A DNA stretch of 64,000 nucleotides from Rhodobium gokarnense. GTDB taxonomy: Bacteria > Pseudomonadota > Alphaproteobacteria > Rhizobiales > Rhodobiaceae. This document shows positions 26,142 to 34,181 of this stretch, piece by piece. Location: contig NZ_JAOQNS010000006.1 of NCBI RefSeq assembly GCF_025961475.1, positions 1 to 64,000 of the forward strand, given 5' to 3'. A program made the position numbers and the translations under genes. How positions within the stretch are numbered: the stretch's first letter is position 1; every line of letters starts with the position of its first letter. Under the pieces are notes generated by a model that ran no database searches, was not told where the DNA came from, and saw nothing but the letters and a program-made list of their open reading frames with translations.

Positions 26142-26626
26142 GCGATATGGCCTCCGACCGGGCAGCGGGCATTTTCGCAGATCGCGTGGTTGCAGTGTCG
26201 GCAGAGCCGCCAGGCCTCGAGCCTGTCTTCCGCGGCGCCTTCCAAAATGCGCTCCAGCGTGTTTTCGAGGTGCGACAGGTCCTGTTGGGAGAGCATCTCA
26301 AGACGTGTCGCAATGGCCGTTTCCTGCAGCGCCAATATCGCCTCTGCCTGGTCGCGCCCGGCCGGCGTCAAGACGAGCGCCACATTGCGCTTGTCTGCGC
26401 CCTGCCGGCGCTCTACCAGGCCGGATCCCTGCAGCCGGTCGATCACCCTGACGGCGCCCGAATGCGAAAGCTGCATCATCGATGCGATGTCCCGGATCGG
26501 CGCGCCGGCATGGGCATGGATTGCCAGCAGCACGCTGCCGTCCGGATCGAGATGCGAACTGCTGCGGGCGACCGCGGTCTGGACGAGGTTCGAAAAGGCG
26601 AGGATCAGATTGGTTTGTATGCCCAT
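26138..26626 (-). CDS. MarR-family regulator with C-terminal cysteine cluster
   Basis: A 162-aa winged-helix protein. Start at ATG 26626, with GGAG eight bases upstream; an ATG at 26644 lies before that site. Residues ~45-110 form the MarR DNA-binding domain (IRDIASMMQLSHSGAVRVID, then VERRQGADKRNVALVLT, with the wing DKRN). The last 22 residues hold a cysteine cluster, CRHCNHAICENARCPVG (Cys142, Cys145, Cys150, Cys155). It could bind a metal or iron-sulphur cluster, or sense oxidation. It heads an operon with the aminotransferase (4-base overlap) and the methyltransferase and probably represses it. Confidence 0.88.
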   Translation of the reverse strand: MGIQTNLILAFSNLVQTAVARSSSHLDPDGSVLLAIHAHAGAPIRDIASMMQLSHSGAVRVIDRLQGSGLVERRQGADKRNVALVLTPAGRDQAEAILALQETAIATRLEMLSQQDLSHLENTLERILEGAAEDRLEAWRLCRHCNHAICENARCPVGGHIA

Positions 26627-26628
26627 AG

Positions 26629-26660
26629 TATATGCTCCAATCATATGACTAAAGCATACA
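26629..26660. promoter_or_regulatory. inverted repeat at the MarR start, possible autoregulatory operator
   Basis: TATATGCT (26629-26636) and AGCATACA (26653-26660) form an inverted repeat with one mismatch and a 16-base spacer, directly upstream of the MarR start codon. MarR proteins usually bind such palindromes at their own promoters. The repeat is short, so confidence is limited. Confidence 0.4.
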
Positions 26661-26850
26661 CCATAAACCGCAATCGTCGAGTCCCGAATGCGGGCAGTCG
26701 TAAAATGGCCACGTCGTTAGCCGAGCAGTCTTGAAGACCTCGCAGTTCCCGCCGTGCAAGACTGTGCGCGAAGCGCAAGGATGGAGGTCATGTCGTCCTT
26801 CGTATTGCCGGCTGCGCCGCGACGATGCCGGACGCTCGGCAGAAATCCCC

Positions 26851-27309
26851 TCAGTCCCCCGGCACCGGGTTCCAGTCGAAGCGATCCTTGATGCGCTCCA
26901 TGAGGCCGTCGCGGACCGCGCGGTAGGAATCGAGGATCTGCTCGCGCGAGCCGGTGGCAAGGCCGGGGTCTAGGGTCGGCCAGTATTCCACGTCGATGGC
27001 CTCGGTGCGGGTCAGTTCCAGGGCCTTGTGGTGGGCTTCCGGGGCGAGCGTGATGACGAGGTCGAAATGGGTGTCTTCCAGGTCGTCGAAGGTCTGCGGC
27101 CGGTGTTTTGAGATGTCGAGGCCGAGCTCTTCCATGACGGCGACGGCGAACGGGTCGGTCTCGCCGCGGCGGGCGCCGACGGACTGGACGTAGATCTGGC
27201 GCGGGAAGAGCTGCTTCAGGATGGCTTCGGCCATGGGCGAGCGGATGGCGTTGAGGCCGCAGGCGAAAAGCACCGCCCCGGGCCGCAAGGCACCCGGCGC
27301 CGCGGCCAC
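26851..27309 (-). CDS. low-molecular-weight protein tyrosine phosphatase-like protein
   Basis: A 152-aa protein with the P-loop CGLNAIRSP (nucleophile Cys17, Arg23), a variant of CX5R, and the general acid Asp114 in PTLDPG. The family covers phosphotyrosine phosphatases and arsenate reductases. The fixed place beside UPF0262 and hisD in Hyphomicrobiales argues for a housekeeping role instead of arsenic resistance, and no ars genes are nearby. It ends the hisD-UPF0262-phosphatase run with 2 bases between it and UPF0262. Confidence 0.87.
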   Translation of the reverse strand: MAAAPGALRPGAVLFACGLNAIRSPMAEAILKQLFPRQIYVQSVGARRGETDPFAVAVMEELGLDISKHRPQTFDDLEDTHFDLVITLAPEAHHKALELTRTEAIDVEYWPTLDPGLATGSREQILDSYRAVRDGLMERIKDRFDWNPVPGD

Positions 27310-27311
27310 CC

Positions 27312-27815
27312 TCAGCCCTTCCAGTGCAGGGCGCAGACCAGCGTGAACAGGCGGCGCGCCGTATCCAGGTCGATGGCGATCTTGCCGTTAAGCCGCGTTT
27401 GCAACACCTCCGAGCCCTCGTTGTGGACGCCGCGCCGGCCCATGTCGATGGCTTCGATCTGGCTCGGCGAGGCGGTCTTGATGGCGTGGAAATAGCTCTC
27501 GCAGATCAGGAAATAGTCCTTGATGATCCTGCGGAAGGGGGTCAGCGACAGGACATGGGTGACGATCCGCTCGCCGTCCTCGTGGGTTACGTCCAGGAAC
27601 AGCTTCTTGTCGACGATGCCGATGAGAAGGCGATAGGGGCCGCCGGGCTCATAGGTCTCGACGCGGAACCGGTTGTCCTCCAGGAGGTCGTAGACCGCGA
27701 TCGCCCGCTCGTGCTCGATGTCGGGCGTCGAACGCGCGATCGAGTTCTCGTCGAGCGTGATCTCGATCAGGCGGTCGGCGGGTCCGTAACCAGCATCGGG
27801 TCTGTCCTCAGCCAT
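27312..27815 (-). CDS. UPF0262 family protein
   Basis: A 167-aa protein matching the alphaproteobacterial UPF0262 family along its length: [20 protein letters not shown] at the N-terminus, [34 protein letters not shown] and [14 protein letters not shown]. The biochemical role is not known. It is almost always found beside hisD and a low-molecular-weight phosphatase, as here, with only 32 bases to hisD and 2 to the phosphatase. Confidence 0.93.
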   Translation of the reverse strand: MAEDRPDAGYGPADRLIEITLDENSIARSTPDIEHERAIAVYDLLEDNRFRVETYEPGGPYRLLIGIVDKKLFLDVTHEDGERIVTHVLSLTPFRRIIKDYFLICESYFHAIKTASPSQIEAIDMGRRGVHNEGSEVLQTRLNGKIAIDLDTARRLFTLVCALHWKG

Positions 27816-27847
27816 GTCCTACCTATGCCGGGCCTGCCGTCGCGGCG

Positions 27848-29137
27848 TCAATTGAGACGGATCGTGACCGACCGGCCGTGCGCGTGCAGTCCCTCGGCCT
27901 CGGCGAGCGCCACCGCGGCGCCGGAAAGGGTCCTCAGGCTTGCCGGATCGCATTTCAGGATGCTGGTGCGCTTGACGAAGTCGAGCACCGACAGGCCGGA
28001 GGAGAAGCGGGCGGAGCGGGCGGTCGGCAGCACGTGGTTGGAGCCGCCGACATAGTCGCCGATGGTCTCCGGCGTGTGCCGGCCGAGGAAGACGGCGCCG
28101 GCATTGGTGATCCTGGCAAAGAGGCCTTCCGGATCGGCGACGGCGAGTTCCAGGTGCTCCGGCGCCACCCGGTCGACCAGCGCCGGCGCGTCCTCAAGGC
28201 TGTCGACGACGATGGTCGCCCCGAAATCCTGCCAGCTCGCACTGGCGATCTCCTCGCGCGGCAGCGTCTTGAGCTGGTCGGCGACGGCCGCTTCCACGGC
28301 GTCGGCGAACGCCGCGCTGTCGGTGATCAGGATCGACTGGGCCGAGCGGTCGTGCTCGGCCTGGGCGAGGAGGTCGGCGGCGATCCAGGCCGGATCGTTG
28401 CCGTCGTCGGCGACGACAAGGATTTCCGACGGTCCGGCGATCATGTCGATGCCGACCGTGCCGAAGACCTGGCGCTTGGCGGCGGCGACGAACGCATTGC
28501 CCGGCCCGACGATCTTGGCGACCGGCTTGATGGTCTCTGTGCCATAGGCGAGCGCCGCGACGGCCTGCGCCCCGCCGATGCGGTAGATTTCCGAAACGCC
28601 GGCGAGCCTTGCGGCCGTCAGCACCAGCGGATTGACGACGCCGTCGGGCGTCGGCACGACCATGGCGATGCGCTTGACGCCGGCAACGAGGGCCGGCACG
28701 GCGTTCATCAGCACCGAGCTCGGATAGGCCGCCGTGCCGCCCGGAACGTAGAGCCCGGCCGATTCCACCGCCGTCCAGCGCGAGCCGAGTTCGACGCCCG
28801 TGGAATCCTTGTAGCGGTCGTCGCCCGGCACCTGGCGGCCGTGATGGGCGGCGATGCGGTCGCGGGCGAGCGTCAGCGCCGCGCGCGTTTCGTCATCGAC
28901 GCTGGCGACGGCGGCGTCGACCTCTTCAGCCGAAATGGCGAGGCCGGTCTGGGTCAGGTCCAGCCGGTCGAATCTCTTCGTGTAGTCGAAGAGCGCGGCA
29001 TCGCCCCGGGCGCGCACATCGGCGATGATCTCGCGCACCACCGCGTCGACGTCCTCCGACACCTCGCGCTTGGTGGCAAGCAACGCCTGAAAGTCTGCCT
29101 CGAAACTGTCCTTGCGGCTGTCGAGCCTGATCGCCAC
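27848..29137 (-). CDS. hisD: histidinol dehydrogenase
   Basis: A 429-aa protein, the normal length. Start at GTG 29137 (giving the typical N-terminus MAIRLDS), with GGGAG upstream; a longer frame has no support. Recognisable segments include SAGLYVPGGTAAYPSSVLMN, VDMIAGPSEILVVAD and LLAQAEHDRSAQSILIT, with zinc ligands in the AEHD and DYVGGSNHVLPT regions. It catalyses the last two oxidations of histidine biosynthesis. It sits in the conserved order DUF2948-hisD-UPF0262. Confidence 0.96.
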   Translation of the reverse strand: MAIRLDSRKDSFEADFQALLATKREVSEDVDAVVREIIADVRARGDAALFDYTKRFDRLDLTQTGLAISAEEVDAAVASVDDETRAALTLARDRIAAHHGRQVPGDDRYKDSTGVELGSRWTAVESAGLYVPGGTAAYPSSVLMNAVPALVAGVKRIAMVVPTPDGVVNPLVLTAARLAGVSEIYRIGGAQAVAALAYGTETIKPVAKIVGPGNAFVAAAKRQVFGTVGIDMIAGPSEILVVADDGNDPAWIAADLLAQAEHDRSAQSILITDSAAFADAVEAAVADQLKTLPREEIASASWQDFGATIVVDSLEDAPALVDRVAPEHLELAVADPEGLFARITNAGAVFLGRHTPETIGDYVGGSNHVLPTARSARFSSGLSVLDFVKRTSILKCDPASLRTLSGAAVALAEAEGLHAHGRSVTIRLN

Positions 29138-29179
29138 GCCTTTGGTCTCCCGGTTTCGGCCCCCCAAAGGGCCGGTCGG

Positions 29180-29641
29180 CTACGCGTTGTTTTCGCCGTC
29201 AGTTTCGTCCGTGTCGTGCTGCGGCTTCGATTTCGTCTCCCAGGCAGCGCCGAGGTCGGAAAGCTGCGCCTCCAGGCACTCCACCTCCAGCCGGATCGTG
29301 CCGCCGCCGGCAAAGGCCAGTTCCACCGTGCCCTCCGGCTCCTCTGCGGCGGAGAACCGGACGGCCAGCAGGGCCAGCACCTCGTCCTTGTCGGCCGGCG
29401 TCAGGTTATGCGCCTGGGCCCGCCGCACCCGGTCGAAATGCAGCACGGCGCGCCGCCGCTCGAACCCGTTCTTGGCCGTCCTGTCCGCCTTTTCCCAGGC
29501 GAACCGGTTCATGGCGACGAGGAAGCGCTGCTGCTTCGGCATCCACTTGATGTCGCCGGTCTTCAGGACCGCGTCCTGGACATGCGCCGACACGATATCG
29601 AGGTCTTCGCTGTCGAGGGCTATCAGCTTCAGTGCGTTCAT
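29180..29641 (-). CDS. DUF2948 family protein
   Basis: A 153-aa protein. The start at ATG 29641 gives the family's N-terminus MNALKLIALDSEDLDIVSAH; the upstream part of the frame is not protein-like. Further typical text is DIKWMPKQQRFLVAMNRFAW and RRRAVLHFDRV. DUF2948 proteins are confined mainly to alphaproteobacteria and lie between murA and hisD. Function unknown. The acidic C-terminus (DTDETDGENNA) is variable. Confidence 0.9.
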   Translation of the reverse strand: MNALKLIALDSEDLDIVSAHVQDAVLKTGDIKWMPKQQRFLVAMNRFAWEKADRTAKNGFERRRAVLHFDRVRRAQAHNLTPADKDEVLALLAVRFSAAEEPEGTVELAFAGGGTIRLEVECLEAQLSDLGAAWETKSKPQHDTDETDGENNA

Positions 29642-29761
29642 GGTGCGTCGTTCGTTTCCGGAAATACCCGTCCGTCGCCGGCAAGGTGTCGTCCCAGACC
29701 TAGCCTCTGCGGATCGTCTTCGCAACAGATAGGGCACGTTCCAGCGGATGCCGAGATGCCA

Positions 29762-31051
29762 TCAGGCCGCAACGCGGGTGATTTCCGCGCCGCAGGCGTT
29801 GAGCTTGTCCTCAAGCCGCTCAAAGCCGCGGTCGAGATGGTATATGCGGTTGACGACGGTCTCGCCTTCGGCCGCCAGCCCCGCGATCACCAGCGAGACA
29901 GAGGCGCGAAGGTCCGTCGCCATCACCGGCGCACCGCGCAGGGACCTGACGCCGTCGACCGTCGCGACCTGGCCGTCAAGATGGATGTCGGCTCCGAGCC
30001 GGGCCAGCTCCTGCACATGCATGAAGCGGTTCTCAAAGATCGTCTCGGTGATGTGCGAGGTGCCCTTGGCCCGCGTCATCAGCGCCATGAACTGGGCCTG
30101 CAGGTCGGTCGGGAACTCCGGGAAGGGCGCGGTCATGACGTCGACCGGCAGGATGTCGCCGGCCTTGCGGGAAACGCGGATGCCCTTGTTGGTCTCGGTG
30201 ATCTCCGTGCCGGTCTGGCGCAGGATGTCGAGGGCGGATTCCAGGAGGTCGGCGCGGGTGCCTTCCAGCAGCACATCGCCGCCGGTCATGGCGACGGCCA
30301 TGGCGTAGGTGCCGGTCTCGATGCGGTCCGGCAGCACCCGGTGGGTGGCGCCGTGGAGGCTGTCCACGCCGTCGATGGTGAGCGTGTCAGTGCCGATGCC
30401 CTCGATCTTCGCGCCCATGGCGATAAGGCATTCGGCGAGGTCGCCGACCTCCGGCTCGCGGGCGGCATTCTCGATCACCGTCTCACCGCGGGCAAGCGTT
30501 GCCGCCATCATCAGCGTATGGGTGGCGCCGACGGAGACCTTCGGCAGGACGATGCGGTCGCCGATGAGGCCGCGCGGCGCCTTGGCGTTGACGTAGCCGC
30601 CCTCGATCTCGATCTCCGCGCCGAGGCTGGAAAGGCCCTGGATGTAAAAGTCGACAGGCCGGGTGCCGATGGCGCAGCCGCCCGGCAGCGACACCCGCGC
30701 CTCGCGCATGCGCGCAAGCAGCGGCCCGATGACCCAGAAGCTCGCCCGCATCTTGGAGACGAGGTCGTAGGGTGCCGTGGTGTCGACGATCTCGTGGGCG
30801 TTGAGATTGAGCGTCTGGCCGGCAGCACCGTTCTGGCCGGCGCGCTTGCCGGCGATGGTGTAGTCGACGCCGTGATTGACGAGGATCTCGGCGAGCTGGC
30901 GCACGTCGCGCAGGCGCGGCACGTTCTCCAGCGTCAGGGTCTCCTCGGTGAGGAGCGCGGCCGTCATCAGCGGCAGGGCGGCGTTCTTGGCCCCGGAGAT
31001 CGGGATGGTGCCGTTAAGGGCGTTGCCGCCGATGATCTTGAGGCTTTCCAT
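29762..31051 (-). CDS. murA: UDP-N-acetylglucosamine 1-carboxyvinyltransferase
   Basis: A 429-aa enzyme for the first committed step of peptidoglycan synthesis. The N-terminal [20 protein letters not shown] contains the substrate lysine (Lys22). The active-site cysteine targeted by fosfomycin is present: Cys126 in [15 protein letters not shown]. The C-terminal domain has [17 protein letters not shown]. Full length and intact. It heads the housekeeping run murA-DUF2948-hisD. Confidence 0.97.
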   Translation of the reverse strand: MESLKIIGGNALNGTIPISGAKNAALPLMTAALLTEETLTLENVPRLRDVRQLAEILVNHGVDYTIAGKRAGQNGAAGQTLNLNAHEIVDTTAPYDLVSKMRASFWVIGPLLARMREARVSLPGGCAIGTRPVDFYIQGLSSLGAEIEIEGGYVNAKAPRGLIGDRIVLPKVSVGATHTLMMAATLARGETVIENAAREPEVGDLAECLIAMGAKIEGIGTDTLTIDGVDSLHGATHRVLPDRIETGTYAMAVAMTGGDVLLEGTRADLLESALDILRQTGTEITETNKGIRVSRKAGDILPVDVMTAPFPEFPTDLQAQFMALMTRAKGTSHITETIFENRFMHVQELARLGADIHLDGQVATVDGVRSLRGAPVMATDLRASVSLVIAGLAAEGETVVNRIYHLDRGFERLEDKLNACGAEITRVAA

Positions 31052-31153
31052 GAATGCTGTCCGTTTCCTGGATAAAAGGGCCGCTAAAGGGTCGGGGCGT
31101 TCGCCGACACTATGATGCCCGATGTGGCGTCAATAAGCCGGAGAATAAAGGGG

Positions 31154-31330
31154 TCAGCCGCCGCCGCCGGGCTTTTCCGCCGGGGTTTGCGCGTCGTCGT
31201 CCACCGGATGGCGCGCATCATCCGCCGGCGGGCCGGCCTTGCGGCGCCTGAGATTCTGGCGAAGAGCGTCGGCGAGACGCTTCTCGCGCTCGGCCCGCGC
31301 GTCGGATTTCTTCGGTGTGTCCCCGGTCAT
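31154..31330 (-). CDS. small conserved hypothetical protein upstream of murA
   Basis: A 58-aa, highly charged protein starting at ATG 31330. The core EREKRLADALRQNLRRRKAG resembles a small protein seen beside murA in many Hyphomicrobiales, usually with the pattern LxxALRxNLRRRK. The C-terminus is proline- and glycine-rich and variable. The longer upstream frame has no ribosome site or sense. Function unknown; the basic amphipathic helix might bind RNA or a ribosome, which is speculation. Confidence 0.65.
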   Translation of the reverse strand: MTGDTPKKSDARAEREKRLADALRQNLRRRKAGPPADDARHPVDDDAQTPAEKPGGGG

Positions 31331-31641
31331 GGCCGAGGGTTTTAGGCGATGAGACGGCATCCGCCAAGCCCGCAGGTTCATGCAGCCTCGGCTCCGATCA
31401 CAGGAGCGCTGCGAGGGCGCCGCTGGCGCTGCCGGTTCCCCTTGCATCGAACGGGAGGCTATGGCAGAAGAGCGCGGCGTTTGCGGCGCCCCGGCGCCAT
31501 GCCGCACGGGCGGCACCGAAAACGCTGTTGCATCGGGACGAAATCTGTGGTTCCACCGCGGCTAGGCGCCGGCGGACGAGCCCTCAAGAGTCGCCCCGCG
31601 CCAACAAGCCCCAGATGGCTTGACGCCCGCCAAGGGCCGAT
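31331..31641. other. 311-base stretch between the small murA-linked gene and tRNA-Thr, no gene seen
   Basis: High-GC sequence with chance frames only. It must contain the tRNA-Thr promoter and that of the small gene, but I see no clear boxes. Confidence 0.45.
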
Positions 31642-31716
<75 letters not shown>

Positions 31717-31971
31717 TATTTCCGATCTCACGGCAGTTCGCATGCGCTCACGCCTCCGATGGCGCGGCCTGACCGGCCGGTGCCCGTTTGGCCTCGCGAA
31801 CGCTTTGCGTTCGAACAGTCCCCATCGACGCACACCATTTGTCGGGGAGTGTCGGTTGCTCTGTACACACCTGATGACCAATCCCGCGCCGATCGAATGC
31901 CGCCACCGGGCTGCGGCTGGCCCGGCGCGAGATGTCGAACTGCCTGAACACTTTGAAAAAAAAAGCGCGAT

Positions 31972-31998
31972 GCGGTGAATAGGAGCGCTATTCTCCGC
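31972..31998. promoter_or_regulatory. palindromic operator-like element 1 upstream of fic
   Basis: GCGGTGAATAG and CTATTCTCCGC flank five bases (GAGCG). The arms are complementary at 10 of 11 positions, the exception being a central T-T pair. The same half-site GCGGTGAATAG recurs 56 bases downstream in element 2. Paired near-identical palindromes before a gene suggest cooperative binding by a dimeric regulator. Confidence 0.55.
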
Positions 31999-32018
31999 AA
32001 ATAATGCGTCGAATAGCC

Positions 32019-32048
32019 TTGCGTTCTGCGGTGAATAGATGCGATAAT
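32019..32048 (+). promoter_or_regulatory. candidate promoter of fic
   Basis: TTGCGT (32019-32024) and GATAAT (32043-32048) are spaced 18 bases, close to a sigma-70-type promoter. The second box lies inside palindromic element 2, so a protein bound there would block polymerase. The Fic start codon is 21 bases past the second box, with AGGAG between. Confidence 0.5.
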
Positions 32049-32054
32049 CTCCGC
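32028..32054. promoter_or_regulatory. palindromic operator-like element 2 upstream of fic
   Basis: GCGGTGAATAG, five bases, then ATAATCTCCGC. The left arm is identical to that of element 1, and the right arm pairs at 8 of 11 positions. It overlaps the candidate -10 box and ends just before the AGGAG ribosome site. Probably a lower-affinity copy of the same operator. Confidence 0.5.
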
Positions 32055-32068
32055 AGGAGATGCGTTGA

Positions 32069-33172
32069 ATGATCCGCTATATTCACCAAGGAAAGGACTG
32101 GCCCGCTTTTCGCTGGAATGCAGAAAAGCTTTCAAGCCTGCTCGCCGACGTTCGCCACCGCCAGGGCCGCCTGATCGGGCGGATGGAAGCGCTCGGCTTT
32201 CCGCTTCGATCCGAAGCCGTTCTCAAGACCCTGACCGAAGACGTCCTCAAATCCAGCGAGATCGAGGGCGAGCGTCTCGACAAGGCGCAGGTGCGCTCCT
32301 CCATCGCCCGGCGTCTCGGTCTCGATATTGGCGGCCTGGTTCCGGCCGACCGGCATGTCGAGGGGATTGTCGAGCTGATGCTCGATGCCACCCAGACCTA
32401 CGACGCACCGCTCTCCGCCGATCGGCTGTTCGATTGGCACGCGGCCCTCTTTCCCACGGGGCGCAGCGGCATGACCCGTATCACTGTCGGCGCATGGCGC
32501 GACGACAGCTCCGGCCCGATGCAGGTCGTCTCCGGCCCCTTCGGCAAGGAGAAGGTTCACTTCGAGGCACCGGAGGCCGGACGGCTCGACGCCGAAATGC
32601 GGGCGTTCCTCGACTGGTTCAATTCCCGGCCCGTGACCGATCCGGTCTTGAAGGCGGGGATCGCCCATCTCTGGTTCGTCACCCTCCATCCCTTTGACGA
32701 CGGCAACGGGCGCATCGCCCGCGCGATCGCCGACATGGCCCTGGCACGCTCGGAAGGCACATCGCAGCGCTTCTACAGCATGTCGGCGCAGATCAGGGCC
32801 GAGAGAAACGCCTATTACGACACCCTGGAGCGCACCCAGAAGGGCGATCTCGATATCACCGACTGGCTGGACTGGTTCCTGGCCTGTCTCGGACGCGCCT
32901 TCGAAGGGGCAGAGGCGGTTCTGTCCTCAGTCCTCGGCAAGGCACGCTTCTGGGAAGCCCACGCGGCGGCCTCCTTCAATGACCGCCAGCGCGAAATGCT
33001 CAATCGCCTCATGGACGGCTTTGAGGGCAAGCTCACCTCGTCGAAATGGGCCAAAATCGAGAAATGCTCCCAGGACACGGCCCTGCGCGACATCGACGAC
33101 CTGATCAGACGGAATATTCTGGTGAAGGATGCCGCCGGAGGGCGCAGCACGAGTTATTCGCTCGTTCCATAA
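32069..33172 (+). CDS. Fic-domain protein (AMPylator type, class II) with C-terminal winged helix
   Basis: A 367-aa protein. Start at ATG 32069, with AGGAG upstream. Residues 1-80 resemble the DUF4172 N-terminal domain. They contain the inhibitory motif (S/T)xxxE(G/N) as SSEIEG (Ser62, Glu66, Gly67), which normally blocks the ATP site (class II Fic). The catalytic motif HPFDDGNGRIAR (His207-Arg218) is complete. The C-terminal ~70 residues look like a winged helix (SSKWAKIEKCSQDTALRDID, RRNILVKDAAGGRST). Such proteins transfer AMP to a target or reverse the transfer, and some act as toxins. No antitoxin gene is adjacent. The DNA-binding tail and the two upstream palindromes suggest self-regulation. 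Confidence 0.9.
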   Translation: MIRYIHQGKDWPAFRWNAEKLSSLLADVRHRQGRLIGRMEALGFPLRSEAVLKTLTEDVLKSSEIEGERLDKAQVRSSIARRLGLDIGGLVPADRHVEGIVELMLDATQTYDAPLSADRLFDWHAALFPTGRSGMTRITVGAWRDDSSGPMQVVSGPFGKEKVHFEAPEAGRLDAEMRAFLDWFNSRPVTDPVLKAGIAHLWFVTLHPFDDGNGRIARAIADMALARSEGTSQRFYSMSAQIRAERNAYYDTLERTQKGDLDITDWLDWFLACLGRAFEGAEAVLSSVLGKARFWEAHAAASFNDRQREMLNRLMDGFEGKLTSSKWAKIEKCSQDTALRDIDDLIRRNILVKDAAGGRSTSYSLVP

Positions 33173-33232
33173 GACGTCTCTTATACTCCGAGAGAGGCGC
33201 CAGGCGGGGACGCAACGCGCCCACCCAGCCCC

Positions 33233-34015
33233 TCAACTCGCCACCAGCCCCCGAGCCCGAAAAACATCCCGCGCCGCCTCCGTCGCCGCATCGTCGGGCG
33301 TTGGCGTATCCGCAAGGGCGTAGGGCTTGTTGAGTTCGGCCCATTTCGCCGCGCCCATCTGGTGGAAGGGGAGGACTTCGACGCGCTCGATAATGGAGCC
33401 GAGGCCGGCGACGAAGTCGGCCATGCGGGCGACGTCATCCGGCGCGTCGGTGAGGCCGGGGACGAGGACGTAGCGGATCCAGGCGTGCTTTTGCATCGCC
33501 GCGAGCCGGTGGGCGAAGTCCAGCGTCGGCTGCAGCGGCTGGGCGGTCAGCTTCTCGTAGCGGACCGGATCGATGTGCTTGATGTCGAGCATGACGAGGT
33601 CGACCGGATCGAACCAGTCGTCATCGAGGCTCTCGTGCAAAAAACCTTGCGTGTCGAGCGCGATGTGGAGGCCGAGTTCTTCCTTGATCCGCCGCGTCAC
33701 CTGGCCGACGAAGGCGGCCTGCATCAGCGGCTCGCCGCCGGAAAAGGTGACGCCGCCGGCAAGCTTCAGGAAGCCGGCATAGCGCGTCACTTCCTCCAGC
33801 ATATCGTCGGCGTCGACGCGCCGGCCGTTGTGCAGCTTCCAGGTATCCGGGTTGTGGCAATAGAGGCAGCGGAACAGGCAGCCCGCCATGAAGAACACGA
33901 AGCGCACGCCCGGCCCGTCGATCGCGCCGCCGGTCTCGACCGAATGCAGAAAGCCGTGGTCGGCGTCGTGGTGAACGCCGGCAACGGGATGCGGATGGTG
34001 AACGCGCGCGTCCAA
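33233..34015 (-). CDS. pflA: pyruvate formate-lyase activating enzyme (radical SAM)
   Basis: A 260-aa radical SAM enzyme. The 4Fe-4S motif CX3CX2C is Cys46, Cys50, Cys53 in MAGCLFRCLYCHNP, and the SAM-binding GGE is in VTFSGGEPLMQ. It installs the glycyl radical on PflB under anoxic conditions. The start is probably TTG 34015, with AAGGA upstream, since no ATG gives the full N-terminal glycyl-activase segment. It lies 166 bases downstream of pflB in the same direction, the usual order. Confidence 0.93.
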   Translation of the reverse strand: MDARVHHPHPVAGVHHDADHGFLHSVETGGAIDGPGVRFVFFMAGCLFRCLYCHNPDTWKLHNGRRVDADDMLEEVTRYAGFLKLAGGVTFSGGEPLMQAAFVGQVTRRIKEELGLHIALDTQGFLHESLDDDWFDPVDLVMLDIKHIDPVRYEKLTAQPLQPTLDFAHRLAAMQKHAWIRYVLVPGLTDAPDDVARMADFVAGLGSIIERVEVLPFHQMGAAKWAELNKPYALADTPTPDDAATEAARDVFRARGLVAS

Positions 34016-34093
34016 GACGGTCCTTGAGGGTTGCTCGCGAACGCGCCTCCGGCCTCGGCCGGGGATGCCGTTTCGCGTGGGACACTTCGGACC

Positions 34094-34121
34094 GATCAGC
34101 CCGTGGGAGGACGGGCCGATC
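34094..34121 (-). terminator. hairpin between pflB and pflA
   Basis: GATC-A-GCCCGT and ACGGGC-C-GATC form a stem of ten pairs with one mismatch around a 6-base loop. There is no T-run after it, so it may be an attenuator or an mRNA-stabilising structure that sets different levels of PflB and PflA, not a full terminator. Confidence 0.4.
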
Positions 34122-34181
34122 CGATCTCGCTAGGAGTGCTGGCCGCGGCGCGGGGCCACGACCGGCGGTGTTTTCGGCCGA

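Noticed and set aside
26851-27309. Arsenate reductase (arsC) annotation for the phosphatase-like gene.
   Set aside because: Conserved linkage to UPF0262 and hisD and lack of any ars gene nearby; the P-loop differs from dedicated arsenate reductases.
27878-31075. A 1065-codon open frame on the plus strand.
   Set aside because: It lies opposite hisD, DUF2948 and murA, all well identified. Long antisense frames are usual in high-GC genes.
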